Assembly: GCA_946811185.2 (NCBI GenBank)
Contig: OX328097.1
Span: forward strand, 6,620,242 to 6,684,241
Length of the DNA stretch: 64,000 nucleotides
Direction of reading: 5' to 3'
Source: Hippopus hippopus
Lineage: Eukaryota > Mollusca > Bivalvia > Cardiida > Cardiidae
The notes under the pieces were generated by a model. It searched no databases. It had not been told where the DNA came from and saw nothing but the letters and a program-made list of their open reading frames with translations. Numbering within the stretch: the first letter of the stretch is position 1; each line of letters begins with the position of its first letter. A program made the position numbers and the translations under genes. Positions 21,964-34,470 of the stretch are shown one piece after another.

Positions 21964-23227
21964 ATTCTAATTTTCGATATCAGCAAAAGAGAATTGTCTT
22001 GAACAAGAATTATGCAAGAAGTAAGAATGAATCAAACAGAAAGAATGGAAAGCATTTTAAAATAGAACAACAACAATCCTTTCTTATTGTTTATACTGGT
22101 AAACTATATCTTTTAAACATTTGTAATTCGAACCTTCATTCAGAAGCAGTATCTTCGTCTCGTTTAAATATTATTGCGTTGCGAAGTTCTTGATAGTTTT
22201 AGTAGATCTACACTCATGAGGTATGGCAAAGAATCGTGTCAACAAACTATGTTCAATCTAAATCCTTAACAAGTCAGAAATTATTGAAGAATGTATTCCT
22301 AAATGTCAGCTAACTATTGACACAAATAACAACTTTTGATACATAAAATGCGGTGTTTATTTACCCATAAGGCATCAAGTAAATTGAGTGTATATACATA
22401 TAGAAAGTGATATCTGAATAAGAATTGAGAAGGCAGGTGTAGCCTTCTAGTATCAATCCCTCATATTATTCAGTTCATGAAAGACATCAGAAGGTTTTTG
22501 TCCGATTATCTCATTGAATATCTGACGGTTTTAGTCAAAATCAAAGCGCATGTTTGGCACGTCTTTATCTTAAAAAACTAATCTGTAAAAACCTGTAGGC
22601 TTTACGCCCAAAAGTTTATATCTTTTATATCTAAATCTGTACTAATTACTGTACCCTTTTGGTTTGTGTGTTGAAGACGGACATGAAGATATGAATAAAG
22701 AACAGGAATTGGAGTGGAAAAAAATAACATAGAAAAGAAAAGACAAACCAAGACAGACAATTCTTCAAATATATTGATAGACGGATAAACTAGTTGTAGG
22801 GTTAGGTTTTCTTAAATCTCTACGTTGTCAACCCTTTTTTAGCATCGGATAATACTATATGAAATGTATATTTTCTGCCCACTGGACATCTTCCAGACAA
22901 CTACAACTTTCAAGGACTTTTGGTCGGGGTTTCTCACAAAATGTTGGACAGCTTAGATCCAAGAGCACACAGCTTTCTAGCCCAAAATTATAATAATTGG
23001 TATGTTGACAAAATTACCTACGTAAATATGGCGTCAAGGTGTTGAGTTACTTACCTGTGGCGTCAAGATGTTGAGTTACTCTTACCTATTTGAAAGTCTC
23101 AGCTGAAGGATTATATCATTGTAGAATGATTTTAAACTGGGTCATCCATTTGTGAAACATAAAACGTATGCGAAAACTTAGATGAAAATCGTGAAAACTA
23201 TTATTTTCTTCTTTTGTTATCAAAACC
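21964..23227. other. Region upstream of OLD-like copy 1
   Basis: AT-rich, no promoter motif that I can defend, and no repeat family recognised. Confidence 0.45.
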
Positions 23228-23229
23228 TT

Positions 23230-23308
23230 TCACGGACCTCTCTAGACAAGCATACAAAGATCAGTTTGCATGTCCTTGCAGTTTGATCATAGTATGCAAT
23301 CTTTAACC
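23230..23308. mobile_element. P1 core fragment
   Basis: caaagatcagtttgcatgtc / cttgcagtttgatc hairpin inside acctctctagac. Arms lost. Abuts the next P2 copy. Confidence 0.45.
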
Positions 23309-23533
23309 CTTTACCAGACGGCAAAATTGTTATCTTGTCCAAATTGAAAGTACTTCTAGACGACAACTGATTTGTAACTCATTGATCATAGGATTTGTCT
23401 TTACGAAAGGTAGAAAATTTCAGGAAAAAGACAAAATACTAGAGACCAGCATTATGTGTTTTCTCTCACAATATTTTCAAGGTCTCTCCACTCTGGGTCG
23501 TAAAACATGGGATAATGTGGTAAAGGGTTAAGA
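23303..23533. mobile_element. P2 hairpin MITE, TTAA at both ends
   Basis: TTAACCCTTTACCAGACGGC at the left and gtggtaaagggttaa at the right, with aaatactagagaccagcatt at the centre. Confidence 0.8.
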
Positions 23534-23597
23534 ACAGATTTACTGTACCCGTTTAAACTAGACAAAAATTATTTTACACTGATTGCTACTATTTATT

Positions 23598-23875
23598 GCC
23601 TGCTTCATTTAATCTGACCTAGGTCAGGTCATCATTTACATAAATTAGAATTCTATTTTTTCCCTCGATATCACACAAGGCTGCCTTCGGCCTATGTCCC
23701 GAGTGGTCACGGAAATATTTCATACGATATGCGCGAATTAAGGTGCTTACTTATGTATATATATCATATATCTTTTCGTGTATATAACTTCTCGAATAAT
23801 AGTCGGAGTTCTATTTATATGTCTACTTAAAAATTCAGCATAAAGGTCGGGATCAGGTTAAAGAGAATTGGCAAT
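23598..23875. mobile_element. L-type MITE (forward of an inverted pair)
   Basis: Left end cttcatttaatctgacctag, right end gatcaggttaaagaga, forming inverted termini. Internal words ctgccttcggcctatgtccc and aataatagtcggagttc. The same element in reverse complement is at 25.83 kb, and a third copy is at 56.0 kb. Confidence 0.75.
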
Positions 23876-24051
23876 ATAAGTTTATTTCACCAGTGTAAAG
23901 GGGGAAAAAAACATACCTTATGGTGTGCATTTCTGTGTATAGGAAAACGAAACTACTTATAAAACGCAGAGTACAGTGTATAATTTTTTATTTATTATAT
24001 TTCAATACATTTACTTAGAAGTCAATCACGGTGAAATACATGTAACATAAT

Positions 24052-24216
24052 ATTTTACCAAACAATATCGAGTTTTAACAACTGTAAGAATATGGCTTTA
24101 GAAACAATTGTGAAAAAATGTTTCTTACCCTTTCAAAGACAAATCCCATTGGTTGAGTCGTCTACAATGTCTTTATATTTGTACAAGTCAAGATTTTCTC
24201 GATTGGTAAAAAGTTA
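24052..24216. mobile_element. P2 hairpin MITE, internally deleted
   Basis: ttttaccaaacaatatcgag at the left, ttggtaaaaagttaag at the right. The central palindrome is largely missing. Confidence 0.6.
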
Positions 24217-24230
24217 AGAACAGAACGGTT

Positions 24231-24470
24231 TTAACCCTTTACCAAACTATTTCGAGTTTTTATGACCCGCAAAACAACGGCACATGAAAATGTTTCGGAA
24301 AAAAGTGGAAAATGTTGTTAACCAGCATTTTTATCCCTTTTTTCTACAGTTTTTTCTACCTTTTTTGTAAGATGAATTTAAAAATTTGACCAACTTTAAC
24401 TTTATCCGATGCAAATTCTTTAACTTGGATCAGTTTAAACTTTTGTCGCCGTTTATTTGAGGGTTGAAAG
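24231..24470. mobile_element. P2 hairpin MITE
   Basis: TTAACCCTTTACCAAACTAT at the left, gttgttaaccagcattttta at the centre, and a weak right end (tttgagggttg). Confidence 0.7.
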
Positions 24471-24594
24471 AGATAAATATAGAGAAGACGACAGAAGACA
24501 CAAGTACAATTTTGTTATAGGTGCAATTGTGCCCAAATTTATAGACTTGACAGAACATGAGACTGACAAGAAAAACGAAATTCTCTTGGGCATA

Positions 24595-25131
24595 ATATCG
24601 GATACATAGAGGATATTTGTATTTTTCGGCGAAATTTATTTCATCGAGTGAACATCATCGGTAATATTTCCACGACTGGCGCAACCACGGGTGACAATAT
24701 TACCTAGGAAGTGCAAGAGATATTATAAATAAAGATCTTTAACATGTTCTATTTATTTCATGCTTCTAATCCCTTTTTGTTGGGACTTTCGTCAAAATCC
24801 AGTACATTAAATTTTTTGTTTTCGGTAATTCCCCGTTGCGTACCCACATAAGACCACATTACAAGATTACGTATTCTAAAGCGCTAGATACTCGTATGTA
24901 GGGTAAAAGCGCGTAAATTACGTCCTTTTTCTCTGGTTGAATTTCACGCGCTGTTTACTTGGGTAACTAGTGTGCGGGAACTACTGTTTCGCCTTTAATG
25001 GAAGAGACAATATAAAATCAGTATTTTTCACTGGTCGTAACCATGAAATATCAATACATAATCCAACATGATTTCTCGATAAACTACTGAAAAGCATGAA
25101 ACAACTTATAATAGTCCCGATATGACAGAGA
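24595..25131. repeat. Direct duplicate R, copy 1, with palindrome
   Basis: Shares with 25235-25730 the words atttatttcatcgagtgaac then atcatcggtaatattt, gtaactagtg.gcgggaac and ctggtcgtaaccatgaaata. Its left part is a palindrome around cacgactggcgcaaccacgg. It is possibly one transposon family present twice in tandem. Confidence 0.75.
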
Positions 25132-25234
25132 TGCATTAAGACCCTTTTGCCAGAGTTTTGGTCACATGTCTGGACATGAAATATAGAGTTCGGTTGGACA
25201 TGATACTACAGGAAAATAGGAAAATAGATAGAGG

Positions 25235-25730
25235 ATAATTGTTTTTTACGTTGAAAGATAGAAATTTATTTCATCGAGTGAACATCATCGGTAATATTTT
25301 CACGAGTGGCGCAGCCACGAGGGAAAATATTACCGATGATGTTCAAGGTTGAAATAAATTTCGATCTTACACCGAAAAAAAACCCAAATATTCTATGAAT
25401 TTCATGCTTTTAACCAGTACAGTTCTTTTTGGTTATTCCCCGTGGCGTACCCCCTCCGCATAGCAACGCATTACAATATTACGTCAAGCGCGAGAAATGT
25501 AAGGTAAATTACGTCATATTTCCATCTGGTTGTGAGGCACGGGCATTTTTCCTAGGTAACTAGTGCGCGGGAACAACTGTTGCCGCCTTCAATTGAAGAG
25601 TTAGAATATAAAGATCGGTATTTTTACTGGTCGTAACCATGAAATATCGAAAAACATTTCACCGATATTTCTCGATAACCTACCGGAAAGCATGAAATAA
25701 AGTAATATACTTATATTCCCGATATGACAC
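25235..25730. repeat. Direct duplicate R, copy 2, with palindrome
   Basis: Palindrome gaacatcatcggtaatattt / aaatattaccgatgatgttc around cacgagtggcgcagccacga. The following 340 bases match copy 1 with small indels. An H1 remnant (gatgcattaagacccttttg) lies between the two copies at about 25130. Confidence 0.75.
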
Positions 25731-25832
25731 AAAGTTTGATCACCTACATAAAATTTACCAAGTTTTGTATTGATATCGATGATGTAATTATTCGCTACCT
25801 GGAAATGTGTTCTTCTTTCAATAGACTTAAGA

Positions 25833-26100
25833 AACATGTATTGCCTACTTCATTTAACCTGATCCTTACCGTTATACTGAATATATAGGTAGGTATATAA
25901 CCAGAACTCCGACTATTATTCGGAAAGTTATATATACTCGGGAAGGTACAGGTAAGCAATTCAATTCGTGTATACGGTGCGAAATATTTCCATGATCATT
26001 CGGGACATATGTGGAAGGCAGCTCCGTGTGATGCCGAAGGTAAAAATAGAATTTTAATTTATGTAAATGATGTTGAACCGGGTCAGGTTAAATGAAGTAA
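25833..26100. mobile_element. L-type MITE (reverse of an inverted pair)
   Basis: cttcatttaacctgatcctt at the left and gggtcaggttaaatgaagta at the right. Internal words are reverse complements of those at 23598-23875 (gggacatatgtggaaggcag). Confidence 0.75.
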
Positions 26101-27369
26101 GTAATACGTAGTGCCATTTAACAAAGTCTTAAACGTAATCATGTTTAATGTAGGCATAAACTCAGTGAAGCGATCACGGCAAGTTTTGGCCGATCGACAA
26201 TTACTAGATTTGGCCGATTGCTGTCGATCAAATATCATGTGGAAGTTTCTAATTTGTTTTGAAAATGGCAACTAAAATGTATCATCTGGTGGGGCTGCAT
26301 CTATTGGCGCAGCACGAACCAATGTACCTGTACGCATGCTCGGATGCAAAATACCCCTGCCCTATAAAAAAATTCATAGACTAGCTGGAAATATGTATTG
26401 TAGTGGTATTCCGTGAATTATTTGATAAAGGATTTTTTTCACGAAGAAAACATGTACTATTGTTCAAAATCATTATCTGAATTTGTACCGGCTAACTCCT
26501 TTTTCTCTGCTCTTTGAAAACACTGGAAGAGGTATAAGGTTCTGAGAAAAATGTTAAAGCTATGGCAAACTACAAAACCTGTTATGCGAAAGAAACTACT
26601 TGCTGTGCGATATATGATACTAAAATATTTAGATTTTTACCAGTTTGTACAGTCTTGGTTCCCGATGTTGCATGTTCTTCCGAATTGTATAAACAACAAC
26701 AAAAATTAAAAATAAAGAAAAAAAGAAAAAAACCTAAATAATATGGAGTTACTCGGTACTCACATTTTATCGTATTAATGTTTAATTAAAGCATTTCAAA
26801 CATTGTGTAATCTCTTAAAAGGTTCCTTATATTAATTATACCTCTGGAAGTGGATGGTAGATTGTGCTTTGTAGATTTTTCAAATGACAAAAAAAAAAAA
26901 ATCTTTAAATATCCAACTTAAACAAAAAGAAATGCAGATAAATTGAAACAGAGTTCCTATTGGAATGGGATTCGTTAAATATTTGTTACAGCCAAAAAGT
27001 CTACAAAAGCCACTTTCTTTGGAGTACCAGAGGCTAAGAAATAAGATAGTAATCAAAAAGAATAAAATAGAATTGTAAAATAAAAACATCAATCTCGACA
27101 TTAGTAAAACTAAATATACAGATTGAAAGAATTGTAGTTGTTCAACTTACATGTACTTTTGATCACAGTTTTTTCGTCTAACTTCATGCAAAATACATCT
27201 TTAAATTTAGATAAATCTAGGCTTTTATTTTATACAACAATTGGAATTCAAAAATAATAATTAATTTAAAAGGACAGTGTTTGCCTTTTGGGTTGTAAGT
27301 TATGTGACGATGTATAGAGGATACAGATACAGTAAGAAACTCATCCTCAGTGACGCTTAGTTCTTTAAC
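26101..27369. other. AT-rich intergenic stretch
   Basis: No gene or recognised repeat. It contains a short partial repeat of ttggccgat around 26190-26220. Confidence 0.45.
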
Positions 27370-27538
27370 GTACTAGGTTTATTTGAAAGTCACCCGGAAT
27401 TCTCGGTTTAACGTCTCATCCGAAAGACTATTAGTAACTGTTTAGTTCGCCAGCTGTGAGGCTCGAACCAACGCCCTCAAGTGTCTCGGCTTTTGTTTAC
27501 AAGGCTCACGTCCTGCCACTTGAGCTATTTGGACTGAT
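27370..27538 (-). mobile_element. tRNA-headed SINE
   Basis: On the minus strand: box A tagctcaagtggcagg, then box B gttggttcgagcctcac about 45 bases later, followed by a non-tRNA body (aacagttactaatagtcttt, gaattccgggtgac). The spacing fits an internal Pol III promoter. Confidence 0.7.
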
Positions 27539-28219
27539 ACCATCAAGACTCTACAAATGGACAGGGAGGGTCAAAGTCAGACACGTTCAGCTCTGTTAGT
27601 ACCCCAAAATGGGTATTTTCTCGTTATTCCATTTTCAAGAGTACTTTCAGTCTTGTACTTAATTTCTGACCACCCAGAAAGAGAAATAAATGATGTTAAC
27701 CTTGGATATTATTATATAGTCATCATTTAGCATTTCTCGTATTAAAGAAGCATTTTAGCTGTGTGTGTGGGGGGGGGGGTTGCTATTGTTGTTGTTTTAG
27801 TCATGGCACGGGATCGTTTTAAAGTGAAAGGCACACTTTGTAGTCCCTGTCATGTTATCATTAGACTGCAAATAGTGATCTATGATTTTAAACGATTATC
27901 TGAGCTTTGACGATATTTAAATGACATGAATATTTAGTATCCTTTTTCCCATTTTATCATGAACTCAGAGAAAAAGTCTCACCTGAATCTCTGAATTTAA
28001 AGCCTCCCATTGGGCCCAACAACAACCCATTTGATGTCTTTCAAATGAGAAGTCCTCCCCCTTTGGCTTATTAGCTGCTTGTTTCCTTTTTTAAGATACT
28101 AGTAAATAATGGAAATGTCAACATCAAGCAGCATTATTTAGTCAGCTAAAGGCCTACTCATTGAGTTTTTTAACCAAGCAGTCCAATTTTCCAGACTCAA
28201 AACCATACTTGAAATTAAA
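27539..28219. other. Intergenic stretch with G-run
   Basis: A gtgtgtgt(g)n tract lies at 27758-27779. Otherwise nothing recognised. Confidence 0.5.
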
Positions 28220-28450
28220 TGGTTCCTAATCGGTGAGAGCAAGATAAGGCTGCACAAAAACTGCAATCTGAGCTTGAATTTAAATTGTCTGTACTCTCGG
28301 GCAAAACCATCGTAACATTACTTGTTTCTACTTGTGGAATATGTATTTTTGAAATTTTTCATCGTTCTGTAGGTAAAAAGGATAAAAACAACTGGTAAAA
28401 GTAGTCCGTGCCCTGAACCCCAAACCCCATGAAAATAGTCACGGAGTCAC

Positions 28451-28612
28451 CTTAGCCTGCTAACAACGACTCGAGGAACTTTTGCAGACCCTATAGGCCA
28501 AGATCAGACTGCACAAAACGTGCAGTCTGATCTTGAATCTACACTGTCCGATAAGAAAATATTTTTCCTGCAAAAAGAACTTTGAAATAGCAGAATTTGG
28601 GTTTTTTGGCAA
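28451..28612. mobile_element. P1 hairpin MITE
   Basis: gatcagactgcacaaaacgt / acgtgcagtctgatcttg centre with ctacactgtccgataag. Preceded at 28225-28290 by a weaker P1-like core. Confidence 0.7.
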
Positions 28613-28834
28613 AACAAGGTCTTTAGAACAGTTATTGACAAATTGCTTTTATTGGCTTGCTGTAAGTCCATTTGCCTGTTTTCCTGAACATGAGCTACTT
28701 ACTTTACATAGACCGCTATGACAATATACTTGAATTGAACATTATGTGACCATGGACATGTACATCGTCTCCTAGACTGATAGTATGTCATGTTTGCGTT
28801 TCATTTTCTTCAACTTAAAGGTCCAGTAAAGACC

Positions 28835-29157
28835 AAAATATCAAAGCAGGTGTCATAATAAATTTGAATTTAAATCATACCATTCAAAAGTATGGAAAAT
28901 ATTGTGGAGATGACAGTCTGTTCTCGTAAGGTCGGGCCATATGTTAGTCGCTGACAGAAAAAAAGAATTTTTAAAAATAAAGCAGAATGTAAACAAACGA
29001 CACAGCTACCTGGCAGGTTTTAACGTAGTTTTGAAATTAATTTTTCTACCAGCGAGTAACTCTCAGACCGACCCGACATTGACAGATTGTCATCTTCACA
29101 ATAATTTCCATACTTTTAAATGGTTGTATATAATTTCAAATGCATTTAAACACCCGC
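28835..29157. mobile_element. M-type MITE with about 45-bp ends
   Basis: Ends aaatcataccattcaaaagt then atggaaa and tttccatacttttaaatggt are inverted. Internal arms tggcaggttttaac / gaaattaatttttctaccag. A second copy is at 44125-44457. Confidence 0.7.
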
Positions 29158-29199
29158 CTTATTTTACATTTGGCCTTTATGGTTACTTTCAGCGCTTTA

Positions 29200-29935
29200 C
29201 GTAAAGGATGGCATCATTTGACATTTTGTGCGAAAGTGTGGATGTCACTTCCAGATAATAAGGCTAGGATGATAGTTTTTGTGAGACCTATCGAAGGAAA
29301 AAAATACGGCAATGTAAACCGTCTGAAATCCAACATTGAAAAAATCTGCAGTGTTCAAGTGGTATGCGCGGTTTAAAGAGGAACGAAAGAGTAGTAAAGA
29401 TGATAAAAAGAGTGGACGCGCAAAGATAAAAAGTAATAAACTTGTGACGTTTGTTGGGGACGGAGTTGAGGGCAGCTGCCAAATTGTTAGAGAGATTTCA
29501 AAGACTGTAGGGTCCCCATATAGAACAGTAAGAACTATTTTACACGACCACCATCCCATGAATCGTGTATGGGCGCAATCGGATACAAGATTATTGGCGG
29601 CTAGGAGCGAGACAGAAGAGTTATGGTCTCAAGACAGCTTTTACAGCGGATTTTGCGTGAAGGCGACAGGTTCCTTGATAGGATAATAACTTGCACGCTA
29701 AAACTTGGTTTGTCTCTTCCACCCAGAAACAAATCAACAATCTTCACAATGGACAGACAGAGCATCGGATACCCAGAAAAAAAATCAAGTTGCTAAGAGA
29801 TGAGCAAAAAAATTATGTTCATAATGTTCGCAGATCGACAGAGAATGTAGTTATGCCACACTGTACCCCAGGTTGTCCAAGTCAACTCATAGTATTATGT
29901 ATTGAATTTTATGGACAGTATTTTGAAAAAAAAAA
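29200..29935 (+). pseudogene. Decayed mariner transposase
   Basis: Across several frames the plus strand reads VFKWYARFKEERKSSKDD and SGRAK (helix-turn-helix region), RTVRTIL, then FLDRII, AKTWF, PETNQQSSQW and KKIMFIMFADR, then a PQVVQVNS-like end. These match the order of mariner transposase motifs (FKWYKRFKEGR, FLDRIITGDETW, PETKQQSSQW). The position of the first catalytic Asp (GDETW) reads HAKTW, and frameshifts and stops are numerous. It is dead. An M-type MITE lies immediately upstream. Confidence 0.8.
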
Positions 29936-30790
29936 AACAAAACAAATGAAATATATCGCACACATGCCACAAAGACCTATATAACATTAAACGACGTCCT
30001 AGTTAAATGACGTCGTGGCGTGCTCCAAGCAGCCGTTATGATCGTTGTAAAAGGAGTCATAGCAATTACATTTTAAATCAATTTGTCTGAAACTTTCCAG
30101 TTTTGTCCGTTATGAATGGATCTGTAACATACGAAAATTTAAGTGTAATAGCAAAAGCAGCTTTATTTTAATTAACAAATTCTAGGAGTTTTTTGCTCAG
30201 CCCTTATTACTTGTTCATGGGACTCAAGATCTGAAATGATAGTACTTCGCCAAAAACACAATCAGTGAATAACATCACCAGTGATGATAAACACTGTATC
30301 ATCACTAATGACGACAAAGTTCTACAATGTTTACTTTTTTCCTATATTGCACTTATTGTACTGTACCATTCTTGATAATTATTAGAATAAAAAAGGAGAA
30401 TTGGGAATATGATAAATAGGATAATCAAATGGTAATTGACTATCCTCTACATTTTGCAATTACATCTTGGTTAATCTGTATCTGTATTATGAATGCACCT
30501 GTATTGCCATAGCAGAATGTTCTGTAGAAGAACAAATGATATGTACAAACACCGATTCATTTATTACCGATTTGAATGTGGAATGTGTGTAAGTTAATGG
30601 GTCCGTTTTCTTTCATATTTGTTTCTTGTGTCTTTTCATTTTATCGCACTCAAATGCATTTACATGTAGCTCAGAATTGATTTATAGTAATCGTTTATGA
30701 TTTTTTCTCTTCTTTTTCTATATGCTCTCCATGATGGTTTTCATACTGATAAAATATGATAACTGTGTTGACTTTATTTGATATCTTATT
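29936..30790. other. AT-rich intergenic stretch
   Basis: Nothing recognised beyond the decayed mariner end. Confidence 0.5.
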
Positions 30791-30794
30791 GTTT

Positions 30795-30882
30795 ATGCTA
30801 AGAAAACAAAAAACAAAAAAAAATAAATAAATAAAATAAAAATAAAAAAAAAATAAAAATAAAAATAAAAATAAAAAAAACT
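30795..30882. repeat. A-rich (AAAT)n-like simple repeat
   Basis: aaataaataaataaaataaa-type units, about 90 bp. Confidence 0.9.
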
Positions 30883-30964
30883 TGCTTTGTACATGTATGT
30901 CTCATATTTTCAATCTTCATGCAAGTCTTTAAGACTTATGGGATATTCATTTTTTCCTAATTAA

Positions 30965-31780
30965 ATAAATCAGTTTTGGCTTTCATTTGGTGAAGTATTA
31001 AGATGCAGCGGTCATGTCTTCAATGCTTTATGCTTGAGAAAAGTGGATGGGGTAGTTTGATATGATTTCAGCTTCTAGAACTAAATTGTAAATATCTTAC
31101 ATTTGAAGCTGCAATCAATATTCATTCAGTCCTTGCAGTTAAATGATACAGACAATTTATAAGAGCATTCTCCAGCAATGTAGTTATAATCACTTTTAAG
31201 TCGTACCTAAATTTCGCTTATTTTGTAAGCTCCAACTTTGCGAAAACACAAAATTGTTTTATCGTTTTATGGAAAACTAAGATATGTTGATATCATATAC
31301 TGGATATACTAGACATTCCAAAACTGTGAGGAATTCGCTGTGGGATGAACAACACTTGGGTTATCTGCCCTTGAAAAAAATGAAAAATGCTAATTTTTCT
31401 CATGTTCTGAAAATGAGTATACTTATGGTATATTTCAAAGGATTAAACTCACTCAGACCTAAATTAAATATTTGTCAGGACTAGTTATAGAATAAGTCAT
31501 GCCATGGTGACCTTGACCCTTTTCAAGGTCAAAGTGAGATCCAGAGCTCTTACTAATGACTGATAATTCTCTTACTAGGGTTGAATTCACAAAATTTTCA
31601 TGTCACAATTTAGGATTTTACATTTACAGGTTATAAAAAGTTTGTAACTTGATGGTAAGGTTTAATTATTTATTTATTTGTGGCATGATACTGAAATACA
31701 GCTTGGTGACCTTGACCTTTTCTTAATGGTGACAATGAGACTCAGAGCTATATTCCAGAAATTTTAATTCTTCTCTTAAG
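30965..31780. repeat. Foldback arm, left (about 0.8 kb)
   Basis: The reverse complement of most of this arm is found at about 33655-34460. Shared words: attctccagcaatgtagtta, cgtacctaaatttcgcttat, tttatcgttttatggaaaac, ggattaaactcac. The arm also carries tgaccttga words at 31508 and 31707. Confidence 0.8.
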
Positions 31781-32790
31781 GGGTTAATATATTTCAATTC
31801 AACTTTATCTTGCGTACACGCCTGTCAGAAGTAAGTATACAGTTAATGTAGGCTTGGTGACCTTGACCTTTTTCAATGTCAAAATGCCACCTACAAGCAT
31901 AATCCATGCACATAAATTCTCCTAATCGGCTCAAACAATCATCTCTCAAGTCAAAATACTGCTAATGCACGGATGATGTACATGTATGAATACATATTCT
32001 ATTTATTACTAGGGTATGAAGGCATTACTGACCCACAGCTTGATGACTTTGACATTTTGCCAATCTCATAGTAAGACCGAGAATGCCTTTTTATTTCTAT
32101 TGATAAAAGGATCTTGTTTTTGGCTGATATGATCTCTCTACATCTTTTGAGATATTGCTAGTACATGTCTGTTCAATATTGAAGCTGCATCAGCAATTTC
32201 TTCTGCACTGAATGACAGATTGATGATAAAGTATATTAAGCGTTTGTTGAAAGGCAATCGTGCTTTGTCAAACAGTTCGATGAAAAACAAAACCATTGAT
32301 CGTAGGGTTATAAATAGGAATATAACAAAAAAAAAAAAAAAAAAAGAATGTTGCCAAAGCAAAATTACAAGGAAATAAGTACAATATTCAAATATTTATT
32401 GAAATGCAAGTATGAGGATGAACAGTCTAAATTTTCTAAACTTATCCTGAAAGTTGTGTTAAAGTACCCCTAGAAGTAATCAATATCATATAAGTCCAAT
32501 TGAATTATTTTTTTTTTTTTTTTTTTTTTATTTTTTTTAATTTTTAAATAACAGGTTGACTGCTGAGATCAGCAGGCTCTGTTATGACACCGTGATATAC
32601 TTTATGACTAGAACTGATTAGATAAGATAATAAAATGACCTTATAACACTCATCTGAATATACATAGACATGATTATGTCGTTGTGTAAGCGAATTGGCC
32701 GTGAGGCTATGAAAATTATTATATATACTACTTAAAGTTTTCAATTCAAAGAACCAATTATTTCAGACATGATTTTCCTGTTTGCATACC
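31781..32790. other. Foldback interior, left part
   Basis: AT-rich, with a poly-A run at 32325-32345 and a poly-T run at 32508-32541. No coding support. A further ggtgaccttgacctt copy is at 31857. Confidence 0.5.
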
Positions 32791-32794
32791 ATAC

Positions 32795-33190
32795 TGCCAA
32801 CTTGTCACTTTACAGATGAGCCTAGCTACTGCATAAACCGAACGAACAGGGTATGAGGAATGCTGATGGTGAGATTTCATGTCGCCATCATTGCTGTACA
32901 TGACCCTTATGGAGGCTGTTCGATTTTTGTCCGCGGTTGGAATAAGCTGTGATGAGCTTATTGCTGTTGACCATTGCACAATGACTGCCGAACAGTATTG
33001 AAATGAGGTTCATGATACTCAGGCAGGATTGTATTCTATTGCAGGTTATGGGATGGTACTCATGGGCGATAAAGCTCGTCCCCATATTACTTGTGTCGTG
33101 CAAGAGTACATGAGAAAAGGTGGTATTGCATGTTTGGACTGGCCAGTCCAATCCCCTCACCACGATCCCACCAAGCATTCGTGTAATGGG
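32795..33190 (+). pseudogene. Decayed Tc1-like transposase
   Basis: Reading across frames: FTDEPSYCINRTNR, then AVGISCDELIAVDH, TMTAEQY, then DKARPHITCVVQEYM and LDWPVQSPHHDP. These are the Tc1 landmarks FSDES.F, the strand before MTAQRY, DNARPH (second catalytic Asp) and WP.QSPDLNPIEH, in which the final catalytic Glu is lost. It lies inside the foldback and may be its former transposase or a separate insertion. Confidence 0.75.
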
Positions 33191-33654
33191 AACAGAAATA
33201 TATCACATACATGGTTTAAATCCTAAACTGGTTTGCATCAGCAGCTTTTTGGACAAGTTATGAAATTTACAAATTTTATTAAATAAGCATTTTTAAATTG
33301 CCACTCAGCTGAATTTCTAAAATCTGTGTCAAATACAGTAGAAAAGACAACAAGGGACTTGATATACATAATTACATGTGTAGAAATCACTTATTGAACT
33401 GTTTAAAACAAAATGGTAACATTATTCCACCCCTACAACCTATGCATTTGAATATTCTTTGTGCTTAGCAAAATTTGAGAAATATGCGAGGTGAATGACA
33501 TAAAGATTAACATGATGAGTATTGAATTTCAACTAAGATGCAATAAAAAAAAATAGGTGTAAAAAAAAGTTTTGTATTTGTAAAAGGTAATCGTAAAATT
33601 CAAAGTATTTCTATTCATATTTGAATACGTACGGAAATTATTAAACACACAAGA

Positions 33655-34470
33655 AGAAAATTAGAGTTTCTGGAATAGCGCTCTGGGTCTCATTGTGATA
33701 GTGAAAAGAAGGTTAAAGTCAGCAAGCGGTAATTCGGCATCAAACCTTACCATCAGGTTTAAAAATTTCTCGTATCCTGTAAACGAAAAATCCTAAATTG
33801 CGACTTAACAACTTGTGAATTCAACCCCACTTGGAGAATTACAGTCATAGATTAGAGCTCTGGGTCTCAATTTGACCTTGAAAAAGGTCAAGGTGACCAT
33901 GCTATGACTAATTCTATACCTAGCCCTGACGAACATCTACATAGTTTAGGTTTAAGTGAGTTTAATCCTCCGAAATATACTGTAAGTATGCTCAGATTCA
34001 TAACATGTGAAAAATCAGCATTTTTCTCTTTTCAAAGGTAGATTGCTCTATTGTTGTTCACAGCAAAATCCTCGCAATTTTGGAATGTCTACTATGTCTA
34101 GAATATAATATCAACGTATCTTAGTTTTCCATAAAACGATAAAACAATGTTGTGGTTTTTCGCAAAGTTGGAGATGACAAAATAAGCGAAATTTAGGTAC
34201 GACTTAAAAGTGATAATAACTACATTGCTGGAGAATGATGTTTGAAAAAAAAATGTCTGCATCATTTACACCCTCTTATAGTGTAAGCAACTATAAGGAA
34301 TGAATGAATATTGATTGCATCTTCAAATGTAAGATATTTGCAATTTAGTCCTAGAGGCTGAAATCAAATCAAATTATCCGTCCACTTTTCTTTAGCATAT
34401 AGCACTGAAGACATGGCCGCTGCATCTTAATACCTCACAAAATGAAAGCGAATGCATAATAGTACAAAAT
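33655..34470. repeat. Foldback arm, right (about 0.8 kb)
   Basis: Inverted partner of 30965-31780: gttttccataaaacgataaa, ataagcgaaatttaggtacg, taactacattgctggagaat. The outer end (gccgctgcatcttaatacct) matches the left arm's outer end. Confidence 0.8.
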
